From Vigna angularis (Eukaryota > Streptophyta > Magnoliopsida > Fabales > Fabaceae), in assembly GCF_016808095.1 (NCBI RefSeq), contig NC_068977.1, positions 6,446,479-6,510,478 on the forward strand: 64,000 bases of DNA, written 5' to 3'. This document shows positions 23,251 through 34,055 of the stretch, in pieces. How positions within the stretch are numbered: position 1 is the stretch's first letter; every line of letters begins with the position of its first letter. The notes under the pieces are model-generated. The model saw only the letters and a program-made list of their open reading frames with translations, was not told the origin of the DNA and did no database searches. The position numbers were made by a program, and so were the translations under genes.

Positions 23251-23824
23251 ATACACATAAGATACCTCCATTGGTAAGACGCCTTTTGGAGTGATACAAA
23301 AAGCAATCTCTGAGGGCTTAGCCTAAAGCGGACAATATCTTACTAATGTGGAGATATGTGTGTGTGGAAAACCTCCCTACAAATGGTATCAGAGCTGATG
23401 TTCAGGTCTGGTGACCAAGCTCAGACGAGTATGTCCCTCCATGGTAAGGTGAAGCCTTGACAGGTGACCGGTGGCAAGCCAGATGTATCATGAGAGGTGG
23501 AGAGTAAAAGATGTTCAGTGTTTGACCATGAAGCAAAGAGAAGTGATGACCATGGTGTATTCGAGGATAAGAAAAGACTTTCGCTATAGGGGAGGTGGAG
23601 GTGGAGAACCATAGTCCTTTGTTTGAGGGGAGGATTGTTGGGTACAAACAAAGTCCCACATCAGATAAAACAAGAGATGGACATGGGTTTATATACACAT
23701 AAGATACCTCCATTGGTAAGAGGCCTTTTGGAGTGGTACCAAAAGCAAATCTGTGAGGGCTTAGCCCAAAGCGGATAATATTTTACAAATATGGAGATCT
23801 ATGTGTGTGTTGAACCTCCCTACA
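23251..23824 (+). mobile_element. TRIM element B, plus orientation
   Basis: The 5' LTR (about 23251-23381) lacks roughly its first 57 bp. The primer site TGGTATCAGAGC is at 23384, a non-coding interior follows, then the purine tract GAGGGGAGGAT and a full 3' LTR at 23636-23824 (TGTTGGGTACAAAC to CCTCCCTACA, 189 bp). Both LTRs share ACACATAAGATACCTCCATT and GAGGGCTTAGCC. It encodes no protein, so it depends on another element for movement. Confidence 0.85.
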
Positions 23825-23825
23825 C

Positions 23826-24600
23826 AATCACCACACCTACAATAAACACATAGTAGAGCCGCAAAACACTATGAGCAATCACCTCCAACCACACTTACTT
23901 AGCAACAAAAGACCAAACATAAAACCACCTTGGATGTCTTAGATTGTAGTGTCTTCAATCACCACCAACCACTAACCACTATGCTATCAAAATGGGTTAG
24001 AAACTGTGAGTCAACCCAACCCACCATAGGTTCGGGTTGGGTTGAGTTGAAAACAAATTTAAAATTCCGATATGGGCCAATTTTGACCCCAATCCACTAA
24101 GAAACTAGCTCACCCGAGTTGAACTCATGGTGAGTCGGGTTGGCTCACCAATCCACCTAATTTTGCTTTGGATTGTATTTGAACTTTATGATGATTTTAA
24201 ATTGTATTGTTTTTTTTAATTGTCTATAGAGTTTAACATCATTTTGAGTTGAAATTTATTTATATTTGAATTAGAAAAAAAATTGTTATTTTTTTTTTAA
24301 ATTGAAAAAAATAACTTGTAATTAAGTGAATCAGTTAGTCACTTCATTTAACCCATCAACTTGTGGTGGACCCGATCAAGTTCGAATATTTTCAACTTGC
24401 TAATAAGTGAGTCAGGTTGTGTTGACTCACTAAGTGGCCAACCTGTGGTGAGTCAGGAGGAGTGACCAATTTTGATAGCACTACCAACCACCATACCTAC
24501 CATGAACACATAGTAAAGTAGAAGAACACCAATAAATATCACCTCCAACCACACCCTCTTAGCAATAGAAGACCAAACACAAGACAACCACAAGTGGGCA
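23826..24600. repeat. Duplicated ~110-bp segment around a MITE-like insertion
   Basis: Two related segments, about 23830-23930 and 24485-24585, share AACACATAGTA, ATCACCTCCAACCACAC and AGAAGACCAAACA-like blocks. Between them (about 23980-24478) lies sequence whose ends are inverted (TGCTATCAAAATGGGT and CCAATTTTGATAGCA) and whose interior has repeated GGTTGGGTTGA and complementary CAACCCAACCC. This looks like a hAT-type MITE. A clean 8-bp duplication was not seen, so the class is tentative. Confidence 0.55.
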
Positions 24601-24962
24601 ACCACCAAGAAATAGGATCACCACTAACACAAGTCATAATCGCAACCAATAGGACTACACAACCAAAAACGTATAATTTTCGTGTATCTCTTCAGTGTAG
24701 TGAGGACCATTTCTACATCTTCTCCCCTAAATTGTTGCTCACAAATGTGCTCTCATGCTTAGATACAAACATGTTCCACACAAATGAGAGAAACATTTAT
24801 AAAAGCTAGTAAACGATGTGATGAGTTTGATAAATTAAAAAAATATTTTAGTTGACAAAATTATATAATTACCATTTTACCCTTCCTCATAAAAGTAATT
24901 TTTAAAAAATACAATTAGCGTAAATAATGTTAAAATAAAATGTGAATTATTATTTAAATAAA

Positions 24963-25378
24963 ATAAGTTTAATTTTAATTTGGTCATCTAATTTCATTCA
25001 AATTTTTAAAAAGACCCCTAATTATTGGTTTTTCCAATTTAGTTTTTTAAAACCATCAAATTTAGTCCATTAATTTTTTAAAAACATCAAATTTAGTCCT
25101 TTAATTTTTAAAAACATTCAATTTGATCCTTTTGTTGCTTTTAGGTCCTTTAATTTTCAACCAATCATATATTATTTCTCTTCTCCATTCACCATGATAT
25201 TAGGTTTATTCTTCTTAAACCACCGTTTATGGTCTAGCAGAAAATCAACTAACAGCCGAATTGAAAAAATTACCAAATTTGATCTTTTTAAAAAATTAAA
25301 AGACTAAATTAGAAAAACTAATAACTATGTATTTTTTGAAAATATGAATGAAATGAAAAAAACAAATTAGGAATTAAG
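24963..25378. mobile_element. Foldback MITE-like element
   Basis: Inverted arms. The left reads GTTTAATTTTAATTTGG, then TTTCATTCAAATTTT and CCAATTTAG; the complement of the right reads GGCTTAATTCCTAATTTG, TTCATTCATATTTTC and CTAATTTAG. A run of four diverged AATTTAGTCCTTTAATTTT units fills the left side. Target duplication not resolved. The termini resemble Mutator-type GGTTTAATT ends, but this is inference. Confidence 0.55.
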
Positions 25379-26072
25379 CCAAAAATTAAAATTGATAAAA
25401 TTATATCAAAATAAAATGGAGTTAGTAGAAATTAAATTAAAAGAAACTATTATTATTATTATAATTAAAAGCATTTCCACGTGCTCTGCATCTTAAAAAA
25501 AAGCGAAGATATATGAGTAAAGTTACACATGCATGAGTGGCTTTCTCAGCTCATTTTCGCACTTTTCAGAGGATCCCATTTCCGAACTCACAAAGTGTCA
25601 CACAACACAAGGCTTCATCCAAACATTATTGCAGAGACAACATTCAATTCATCAATTTCATTTTACTCTTTAGACACAAATTGAGTTACACAGAATAACT
25701 TTATATAAATCTTATTTTTTTTATAAACATTTTACTTTTCATAAATATTTAATAACTAAAAATATGTTTAACCTCTAATAATAGTCACGTATTTTTTTAA
25801 AGAAAAAACTATCATCAATGTGCAATCAAACTCTTTTTTTAAAAAAATAAATTAAAAAACTAAAATTAATATACTAAAACAATACTTTTTTTAATTACAC
25901 TAAAAATAAAATATATCAATACTTATTGTAATAAATTTATTATCTATCCATATTTTCTTCTTGGTTTTATTTTTTTCTCCAATCAATAAGTATTATAAAG
26001 CAAAAGATATTAATTGTTTCATTCTAAATAACTCCATCTTAGGTATTATGAATTTTGACATAATTGTTCCAT
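25379..26072. other. AT-rich intergenic
   Basis: Contains a short balanced stretch (about 25490-25660) with no frame of note; the rest is AT-rich. It includes the 3' flank of the minus-strand gene ending at 26073. Confidence 0.5.
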
Positions 26073-26495
26073 TCACTCCAAACGAACTTCGTACCATTGA
26101 ACCGAGCCAACATCTCCATCAATTTCAAGTTCACAGACATATCTCACTAAGAAAGAAACAGCTTCATCAATATCTTCATATCTTGAAAGATCAGGAGGAA
26201 GAACCTTCCCAGGCCAATTTTCCAACAACTCTTTCAACGTTGCCTTCAACTCTTCCTCTGAAACAAACCTTTCATCCTTCCCTGGTTCCAACAACACATA
26301 AGTTTCAGTTCTCTCATTTGCCCTCTTCCTTCTCCGAGCAGCAAAAACCTCATCAAAATGCAACTTTATTTTAGAAACAAAGACAAAATAAATGTACTTG
26401 GATTTACTATACTAACTTTAACATTTTAGAACATACTGCATAATTCTATGTACCTTAGTTTTGCTTCTGTCATCACCTGTAAACTGAGGTATTCT
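26073..26495 (-). CDS. 3' part of a conserved-looking gene of unknown function
   Basis: The last exon is 26363-26073 and opens after a clear acceptor (ATAAAG/TTGCATTTTGATG). It encodes [14 protein letters not shown], then [59 protein letters not shown] and WYEVRLE, then stop. A probable 42-nt exon at 26495-26454 ([14 protein letters not shown]) is flanked by CAG and GGTACA and joins in phase. The first codon of the last exon is TTG, so this is not an independent small gene. The composition (acidic, no low complexity) looks like real protein, and I believe similar C-termini occur in plant plastid-type proteins, but I cannot name it. No upstream exons were found, so it may be a 3' fragment left by rearrangement. 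Confidence 0.5.
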
Positions 26496-26789
26496 CTGAT
26501 GAATTGAAGAACTAACATGTTTAATTTGGCCGAATAATGATGTACAGAATATCCTATTTTGAACATACTTACTTTCTGTGTCTGTAAATGATCACAAGAC
26601 CAACATAATCAGTGAAAAAAAAAAGAGTTTCTTTTTCTGCATATGGCAATATTTACCTGTAATTTTAGTCTAGTACATGTTCAATGTCAAAATAAGCTAC
26701 TATTCTTTATAAATAAAAAGCTCTCCAAGGAAATTGCTCAGAATAAGCAATTATTCTTTCAAAATAAGGTAAACTAAATACTCTGATCA

Positions 26790-27345
26790 TTTGGTTCAAA
26801 ACTATAGAGCATATTATATGAATACGAATGTAAATGCTCTCAAAACTGAAATTTCTCTGCATAATTATTACTAACAATTGTTCTGTTTGAGTTGGAAATA
26901 TGTGAACCCTTTTGGCATTGTGTGCTGAAAAGGAAAACTTTAAAGGCTAATATGATAAGGGCATAGCTTACAGCAGAGGGGAGGAACTCCAACATTGAAG
27001 GGATGAGACTGCAAAATTCCCACCATGGCAAATATTTTGTGCTAAGCTTCTTTCATGTTTCAGAAGCTTTGTGCAATAAGACCAAGTATATCTATCATCT
27101 ATAACACTTGAAAATATGCATCAATTACAGTCACAAACTCTAGGGATAAGTTCTTTTATTCTGGTTCTTTAACAACCCTCCATTGTTAGTATATTTTCAC
27201 CATTGCCCTTTTGTACATTATTTGTCCTCACCCATAATCGCTTTTTGTTTTAGCCACTCTTTATTTTTGGCATTTTGCTTTAGTTTTCTAGAAAACACCC
27301 AACAACTGTGTTTCTGTGCCAGAAATGGCACTTTTGGTTTATACT
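26790..27345. repeat. Duplicated non-coding block, copy 1
   Basis: Matches 32705-33240 in the same orientation. The best conserved parts are TGATAAGGGCATAGCTTACA and a ~60-bp core around CCATGGCAAATATTTTGT and AAGCTTCTTTCATGTTTCAG. It lies just upstream of the gene at 27629. No open frame is shared between the copies. Confidence 0.8.
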
Positions 27346-27628
27346 ATGATGATAAAAAAAAATTCTGGTTTATATGAAATATTAAACACATTAAATGTTT
27401 AATTATTTGTTGCATTGGAGCATTAGGTAACATAATTCATTCCAACGGACAAAAATATTTGAATCCCATTTTAGCAAATTCTCACACAATTCGACCGTTG
27501 AAAACCTTTTCCTCAAACGGTCACTTCATCATCTACCATTTTCATATACTCAGTCATCTGTACCATTGGCTTTTGCATTCATCATCTTTCAACTTTTTCA
27601 CTTGAAAGAATTCATCTTTGTTGCTCTG

Positions 27629-28605
27629 ATGGAAAAGGAAAACACGCTGAAAACTCCTCCAAAAGTTCCAATTCAAGCTAAGAAAGCTGAACCTGAATGC
27701 AAAACACCAACTCCAGCTCAACAACACCACCACAACAATGATCGCAGTAACTCCTCAAACGAATTGCGCAAACCTGTTACTCCTGATCAGCTCAGAGTCC
27801 CCAAGGCATTCAAATACCCTGAAAGGTATTTATATATTATTATCAATGTTATATCTATGAATTCGCCAATGATATTTTGGACACCAAATTTTTTCATATC
27901 TGTAATTTTTCTTTTTTTATCTTTGAGTATTGGTAAGGTCTCACATATTGTCATTCATAAATTTATAAAACAGTCAAAATTTGAAATTTAGTTCGACAAA
28001 TCTCTGGTTCAAAATCCAGTGTATTGATGCTTTTCATGGAATCATCATAAAGTGTATTGATTCAGTAGAATTTGGCAATTTTCCATATTTAAATATTGAT
28101 TCGAAGATTATACAGAGGTGTAGAATTTGTAAAGTGCATGTTGAAATTAAATTCATTTATGCAACCATTCGATCATTTTAAGAATTTTTGAAGAGAGAAC
28201 ATGCAGATGGTGATGACTATGTAATTGGGTTAGTGATGCCATGATGCAGTGTTTTTCTGCATTTTCTCAGATATACAAGTCCAACTGATATGATGATGTC
28301 ACCAATAACAAAAGGCCTTCTTGCCAGAACTAGAAGGGGTGGTGGTGTAATGTTACCAACTGATAGAAATCAACAAAAGGTACACACCAATGATGCAATT
28401 GCAGATTGTTCTGCTTCTGTATTTTCCTTTTCTAGCAATGCAAATTTACATTTTTTGGGTACCTGAAATTTGAGTATAGTGTTTGTATGTGTCAATGTCA
28501 TAACTGCTGCAGATTCTGCAGATTGTAGATATGCCCTTGAAGGATGTGGGGAGTTTTCAGAACAAGTTTCAAATGCAGTTTGATGAGAAGATCAACACAA
28601 CTTGA
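27629..28605 (+). CDS. Small plant protein of unknown function, three exons
   Basis: Exons 27629-27825, 28271-28379 and 28513-28605 have GT-AG borders that keep frame (GAAAG/GTATTT, CTCAG/ATATAC, AAAAG/GTACAC, TGCAG/ATTCTG) and give 132 residues. The N-terminal half is polar, with proline-directed sites (LKTPPK, KTPTPAQ, KPVTPDQLR) and a His/Asn run. The middle has the distinctive block VPKAFKYPERY across the first intron, then TSPTDMMMSPITKGLLARTR. The C-terminus is LKDVGSFQNKFQMQFDEKIN. The several SP/TP sites suggest kinase targets, but this is inference. The KAFKYPERY...SPTD...SP.TKGLLAR pattern looks like a conserved plant family that I cannot name. Signal peptide and membrane segments are absent. 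The ATG chosen is the first in the exon-1 frame with this composition; a frame extension to 27566 looks like leader. Confidence 0.8.
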
Positions 28606-28911
28606 GAGGTTCAAAGGGAGTTTAAAGATTATGTAACATTTGAGAGACAGATAAAGTTGTCTGTTCTGTTATTATAAGCTTGAGAGGTCTCATTGTGATG
28701 CTCATTTTTCTTCTCAAACAGTCCCATTTTGTAGAAATTATTGGTCCTTGTTATTTCATAAAGGTTTATATTTTCAGATTCTGTTCAAACTTGGAGAAAC
28801 TGAGTTCTGAGATTAGGTCATTTTATTTATTAACCTAAAGTTAAACATAGGCATTAAAATAAAAAATACAAAATAAATAACTAATAGGGTATTCTGATTT
28901 TTGTTGTCTTC
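28606..28911 (+). other. 3' flank of the 132-residue gene
   Basis: Likely 3' untranslated region and terminator of the gene ending at 28605, up to the target duplication of the solo LTR. No separate feature seen. Confidence 0.5.
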
Positions 28912-28916
28912 ATAAT

Positions 28917-31398
28917 TGTAACATCCCAAAAATACAGTATCAAAATCATATAATAGAATTATCACAATTAATAATATTACAGATCAGTCTTACAAAATAA
29001 AGAACGTATGTTTGTGGCCGAACGGCCTTACAGATAAACAAGAAAACTAAAACCGAACAACATAAGCAAACCCGACCAAACAGTTTACAAAAGGCTATAC
29101 CGAACGGTTCTACAAAATAAGAGGGAAAAGATGATCGAACGATCATCTTAAAACTAAACTAATAATACTGATCTAACGGTTCTACTGTTCGGTCTTAATT
29201 TCTACCTCAACTAAGTTTTCTTCTTCTTGCAGCTCGTCTCCTTATGCTCACATCCACATGGATGATCATTACAACGGAAAGACAACCGAACGTACAAAAC
29301 AGACAAGACAGGAAACATAGGATAAGCTTATGTAATTCAATTCATGTATAAACATATATTTCACACAATCAACCAAACAAGATAATTCATCACTCGTTCA
29401 TGCAAAGCCTAATACTAAACTGACTGTCCGGACTGTATGAATTCTGTGTAGCTACGACGTTCGTGCACCCGGGTGATGTAGTAACTGGGATACCCTCAAC
29501 AGCTGCCACCCGAGGTTAGTCCTATATGTCCAAATTAACCATAAGGACTAGGACCTCCTGCCGTTCCCACACATGACTTACCCTCCTCTACGTGAGGACG
29601 AGTAATCACGGAACATCAGGATGAACCGCCAGCTTAGCATGCCCACGTTCATACTTTACCAATTCCAATATTCATTCATGAGTTGTTCCTCCCCGGAACG
29701 CTCGTCCATAATCCAAAACATTTCATCCATATCATATTCTATTCATCTTTCATTATTAATAATCTCAATTAAACCCTTCGTACAAAGATCACTAAGGATA
29801 CCAAATACCGAACGTTAAACATCAACCCTGAACCAGGCTGAATGCTTGGAGTAAGACCAAAGGTCTCCAGTTCCAAACAGATTAAAACCGAGAGAGGGAA
29901 TCATTGGTTTTAAGAAAGGGAGTTATTAACATAATAGTTCTCAAGAACGATGAGGAATCAAACGTTTATTTACTAGGTGAGCCAATTGAATGAACTAACT
30001 CCCGAGTTAGACCGAACGCTAATAGGCCTAGGTCGAATACTAAGACTCTAGGCTGAAACCAATTTAAGACAGACACTGTAAAAGCCTCAAATACGGGTAA
30101 AGAATTGAATCAGGTGAATAAACTGAACGTCAATAAATATACTTAGCTTTTGAATGAGTTAAACATCAAGAACAATCAGAATGTCATTCGAAGACCGAGC
30201 ACTGAAAAGGGTAAACCCTATTGAGTTTGAACGAACGTTCATATATATGTATATATATTTTTCAGAAAGGAGAATGAGTACTTGGTGTAAGACCGAGCAC
30301 TACTAAGTACGAGCGCTTGGTGTAAGACCGAACACTACTAAACTTATAGTAGAAAGGCTTGATAAATATAATAAGATACCATTTTGAGTAGTGTTTAAGA
30401 ACAAACGAAAAATATACAAATACATATAGATATACTTAAGTTTATAACCGAATACCAAGATACAACTATGCTTGGCCGAACGCTCATACACAGTATTACA
30501 AAACGAAGACACTCGTCCTCAACTAGGATTCTTCCCAAATGAAAGAATCCAATTCCAACCAAGTTCACTAGAAAAACCGAACGGTCAATGACCGTTCAGT
30601 GACGAACATACACTTTCATAGGGAAATTTCATACTAGAATTCTTTATATCAATTCATCTCTCAAAATCTATTTTCATAAACTCAAACATCCATATCATAA
30701 TAAATAATCATACTTCATATAGTCAAAACATATCAATAATCATACTTCATATACATTCCGCCACTCATCAAACATGCATTCATTAGCAATGAACGTAAAA
30801 ACGAACATGCAATTAAATTATATAAGCTTCTCTTACCTCTAGCATGACCGAACGTTCACAGAGACAGAGTACCGTTTCACCACTACCAGTTCTTCTACCC
30901 TCAATGCTCGACAATTTTCCAACTAAACCAAGTAAAACCAAAACACTATCAGAACCTCTCATTTTAGAGGAGCGATCAACACATGAAACCATAACTTGGT
31001 TTGCATGTAAAAGAAAACGCACGACTAAGTGAAGAGAAGAACTTACCAGCTCAGCTTCATAAACCGAACGGTTTAACTAGAAGCTCTTGATGCCGGAAGT
31101 GCTTCTACGGTGCCTGAATGGTGATCGGAGAAGAGAAAAGGTGAGATTTTGTTGAGAGAAGGAAGAGCTTTTAGAGAGAAGGAGGAGAAAATGGAGTTTC
31201 AGAAATCAGAGAAGAAGATGGTTGCATGCAGAGAATTGCGTAAACTTTTGAAACTCAGATTTTACTTCTACCAACCAAAACCGAACGTCCAATTCCTTGC
31301 AGCCGCCTGTTTTTCACTCTTTGAAATTCTAACTTTCTTTTCGACACTTGGCTTCTACTAAAAAAGATTTTGGGATGCGTTTTTAATGGAGTCTGACA
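28917..31398 (-). mobile_element. Solo LTR, chromovirus-type, minus orientation
   Basis: A 2,482-bp LTR flanked by a perfect 5-bp duplication ATAAT (28912-28916 and 31399-31403). On the plus strand it starts TGTAACATCCC and ends GAGTCTGACA, the mirror of the chromovirus layout where the 3' end reads GGTGTTACA. It has many copies of CCGAACG and related GACCGA motifs, and a GC-richer zone near 29450-29640. The 60-110 codon frames within are not supported as genes. No internal region or partner LTR is present. Confidence 0.88.
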
Positions 31399-31403
31399 AT
31401 AAT

Positions 31404-31410
31404 ACACATC

Positions 31411-31463
<53 letters not shown>

Positions 31464-32704
31464 AAGCATATCCTTTTTAACAAACATATTTTATTTATTT
31501 TCAAATTTATTAAAATTACAAAATTATGAGATTTGTTGAATACTTTTTTATATTTCTTTTCTGTGAAATTTTTTTTTTAACATTTTTCTGAAAATGAAAT
31601 ATGTTTGTGGGCCTATTTAGCTGCACATGTTTCATCACAAAACAATTCATACAAAATAACCATAAATCCTAACAATAAAAAACCTTTTTTTATAAGAAAA
31701 ATGTTTTTTTTATATATATATTGCTTTGCACCCGTTCATAACCTACTTTTTAGAAGTATTTTGACTAGGAGGTATTATGTTTACACCATTGAAGACAAAA
31801 TACTTACACATTAAAACCCAAAATAATAATATTTAAATTATATATATTTTATTTTATTTTTTAATTTAAAATTTTAATATACATTATTATATTATTAAAA
31901 TAAAAAGCATGTCAACAAGGAATGATATTATGTTGACACCATTAAAGACAAAATATACTCATTATAACCCAAAAATCATAATATTTAATTTTTTTTTATT
32001 TTTTTTAATTTAAAATTATAATATACATTATTATATTATTAAAAGAAGTGTTAATTGGATGTATTTTCTGAAAAGGATGTCACCATATTATTTTTCTTGA
32101 AAAAGTAAACATTTTTATTTATAAAAAAGGAAAAAAAAGTAAAATAATAAATATAATATATGTGTAAAAATTTATTAGGTGTCAATAGTACCCTTTTATT
32201 CATTTTCAACAAATTTCAATTAACATATAAACTGTGTTCAAAAGTATACTAAACTAGATATAAACAAGTAAATAGTGAAACTGTGAGTATGTTTCAACAG
32301 ATTCACATGCAAGAAATTTAGAAGATAACAAACAAGAAAAAAATGAGGTTATTACTCATAATTTCTTATCATATATTCATTCCTCTGTTATTTAGAGACA
32401 TTATTTTTACTTGTCTCCCAACTAATATTCTTCTCACTCGAGTTTTCACTATCACTGTCTTAATATTCCTATTTTAAGAAACTCTCTCTTACACTCTTTT
32501 ATAGCATCATCTACCATGCTTGTGCAAAGACTTGAATTATGATTCCTAGTATATGTAGTAACATGTCAAGGTACAATAGATCTTGTCCTCTCACTAATGT
32601 CATGATGATGATGAACTAGGTAGGTCAATATATATATATATATATATATATAAGATATTACTCCTTACATCATTACATTGATTTTATTCTAATGATGCAC
32701 AACC
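31404..32704. other. AT-rich spacer with (AT)n runs and a tandem duplication
   Basis: Holds a long (AT)n microsatellite at 31415-31460 and a second at 32628-32654. A diverged tandem duplication of about 160 bp (31770-31905 and 31930-32045) shares TTATGTT.ACACCATT.AAGACAAAATA and AATATACATTATTATATTATT. No gene seen. Confidence 0.6.
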
Positions 32705-33240
32705 CTTTAATCTCAAAAAACTATACAGCATATTATGAACACCAATGTAAACGCTCTGAAAACTGAAACTTCTTTCCATAATCATTAGCAACAAGAAGGC
32801 AACAATTGTTCTCTTTCAGTGCAAACATGTCAACCCTTTTGACATTTTGTTCTGAAAGGGTAAATTTTGAAGGCTCATATGATAAGGGCATAGCTTACAG
32901 AAGAGGGAATGAACACCAGCACTGAAAGAAGACTGAGACTGCAAAATTCCTACCATGGCAAATATTTTGTACTAAGCTTCTTTCATGTTTCAGAAGCTTT
33001 GTACATTAAACCAACTATTTCATCTATAATATATAGCAAGCATCAATTGCAATCACAAAATCTAGCTCTCTAAAAACCCTTCATTGTTATCATATTTTCC
33101 CTTTTGTAAATAACTTGTCCTCACTTTTTGATTTACCTACTCCCTATTTTTGACTTTTTTGTTTAATTTCTCAAGAATTAGAAACTTTACAGATCAAATG
33201 TGTTTATGCGCCAAAAATGGAACTTTTGGTCCATCATGTA
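32705..33240. repeat. Duplicated non-coding block, copy 2
   Basis: Second copy of the block at 26790-27345, again 5' of a gene. The conserved core CCATGGCAAATATTTTGTAC and GCTTCTTTCATGTTTCAGAAG is present, with a more diverged surround. Confidence 0.8.
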
Positions 33241-34055
33241 ATGACGTAAAAGACTTTTTAATTAAATCTGCTATATTAAGTATGAAGTCACCAAATAAAG
33301 ATATGAATGGACAAATTATTTTATGTGAATGATATATGGATGAACTTGAAAACTATAGAAACATTACAAAGTTAATGAAAATAGTATATTCTTTTGATAA
33401 AATATTTTCATTAGGCATTAACCATCTAAGGAATAACGACTATCAAAGTTGGTTGAGTTCTGATATGGCATAATTAATCACTCTGTTACATTGACAGAGC
33501 AGTTCCCGAGATCCTCTCCTTGCCTTTCTTTAACATTGCATTGTGAAACTTTTCTGTGTTTTTTCATAGACAAACTCATATACCCCAAAACCCAGCTTTC
33601 ATTTCCTTAAATATCCTTGCATGACAGCTTCTCCCTCCTTTTTTTAAATTTTCATCTTGATTCTCTTTGCGATTTTCCATCTCCAGAACGGTGGTGCAAA
33701 ACAGGTTAATCTTGTAATAAACCTCATTTTGCACCATTTTCTTTGAAGGGCCGTTGTAAATTGAAGCCACGGGATTTCCAGAATTCATTCTAAAAATAGT
33801 AAGTTTTTCATTACTTTTCCTTTGCCGATTGTACAATAATAAGAGGGTATTGGTTTATTATTTTACATGTTGTATGCTAACGATGCAAACAATCTCTTCA
33901 TGTTTAAGGGTGAATGTAATGTGTTGTGTTGTAGCTTTTGTATGCATTATTCTTTCAGAGAAAAAGAACAATAATCTGCAACATTACAAGAAATTGTATC
34001 AGAATTGTGGTTTATAAGTGCTACTGGTGTTGCTTTTTGCAGAGTTCCAAAGTTA
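33241..34055 (+). promoter_or_regulatory. Upstream region and leader intron of the 316-residue gene
   Basis: Contains the likely promoter. A leader exon probably ends in the 33680-33830 region. The sequence just before the coding exon (TTGCTTTTTGCAG/AGTTCC, acceptor about 34042) looks like the end of an intron in the 5' untranslated region. The transcription start is not resolved. Confidence 0.4.
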
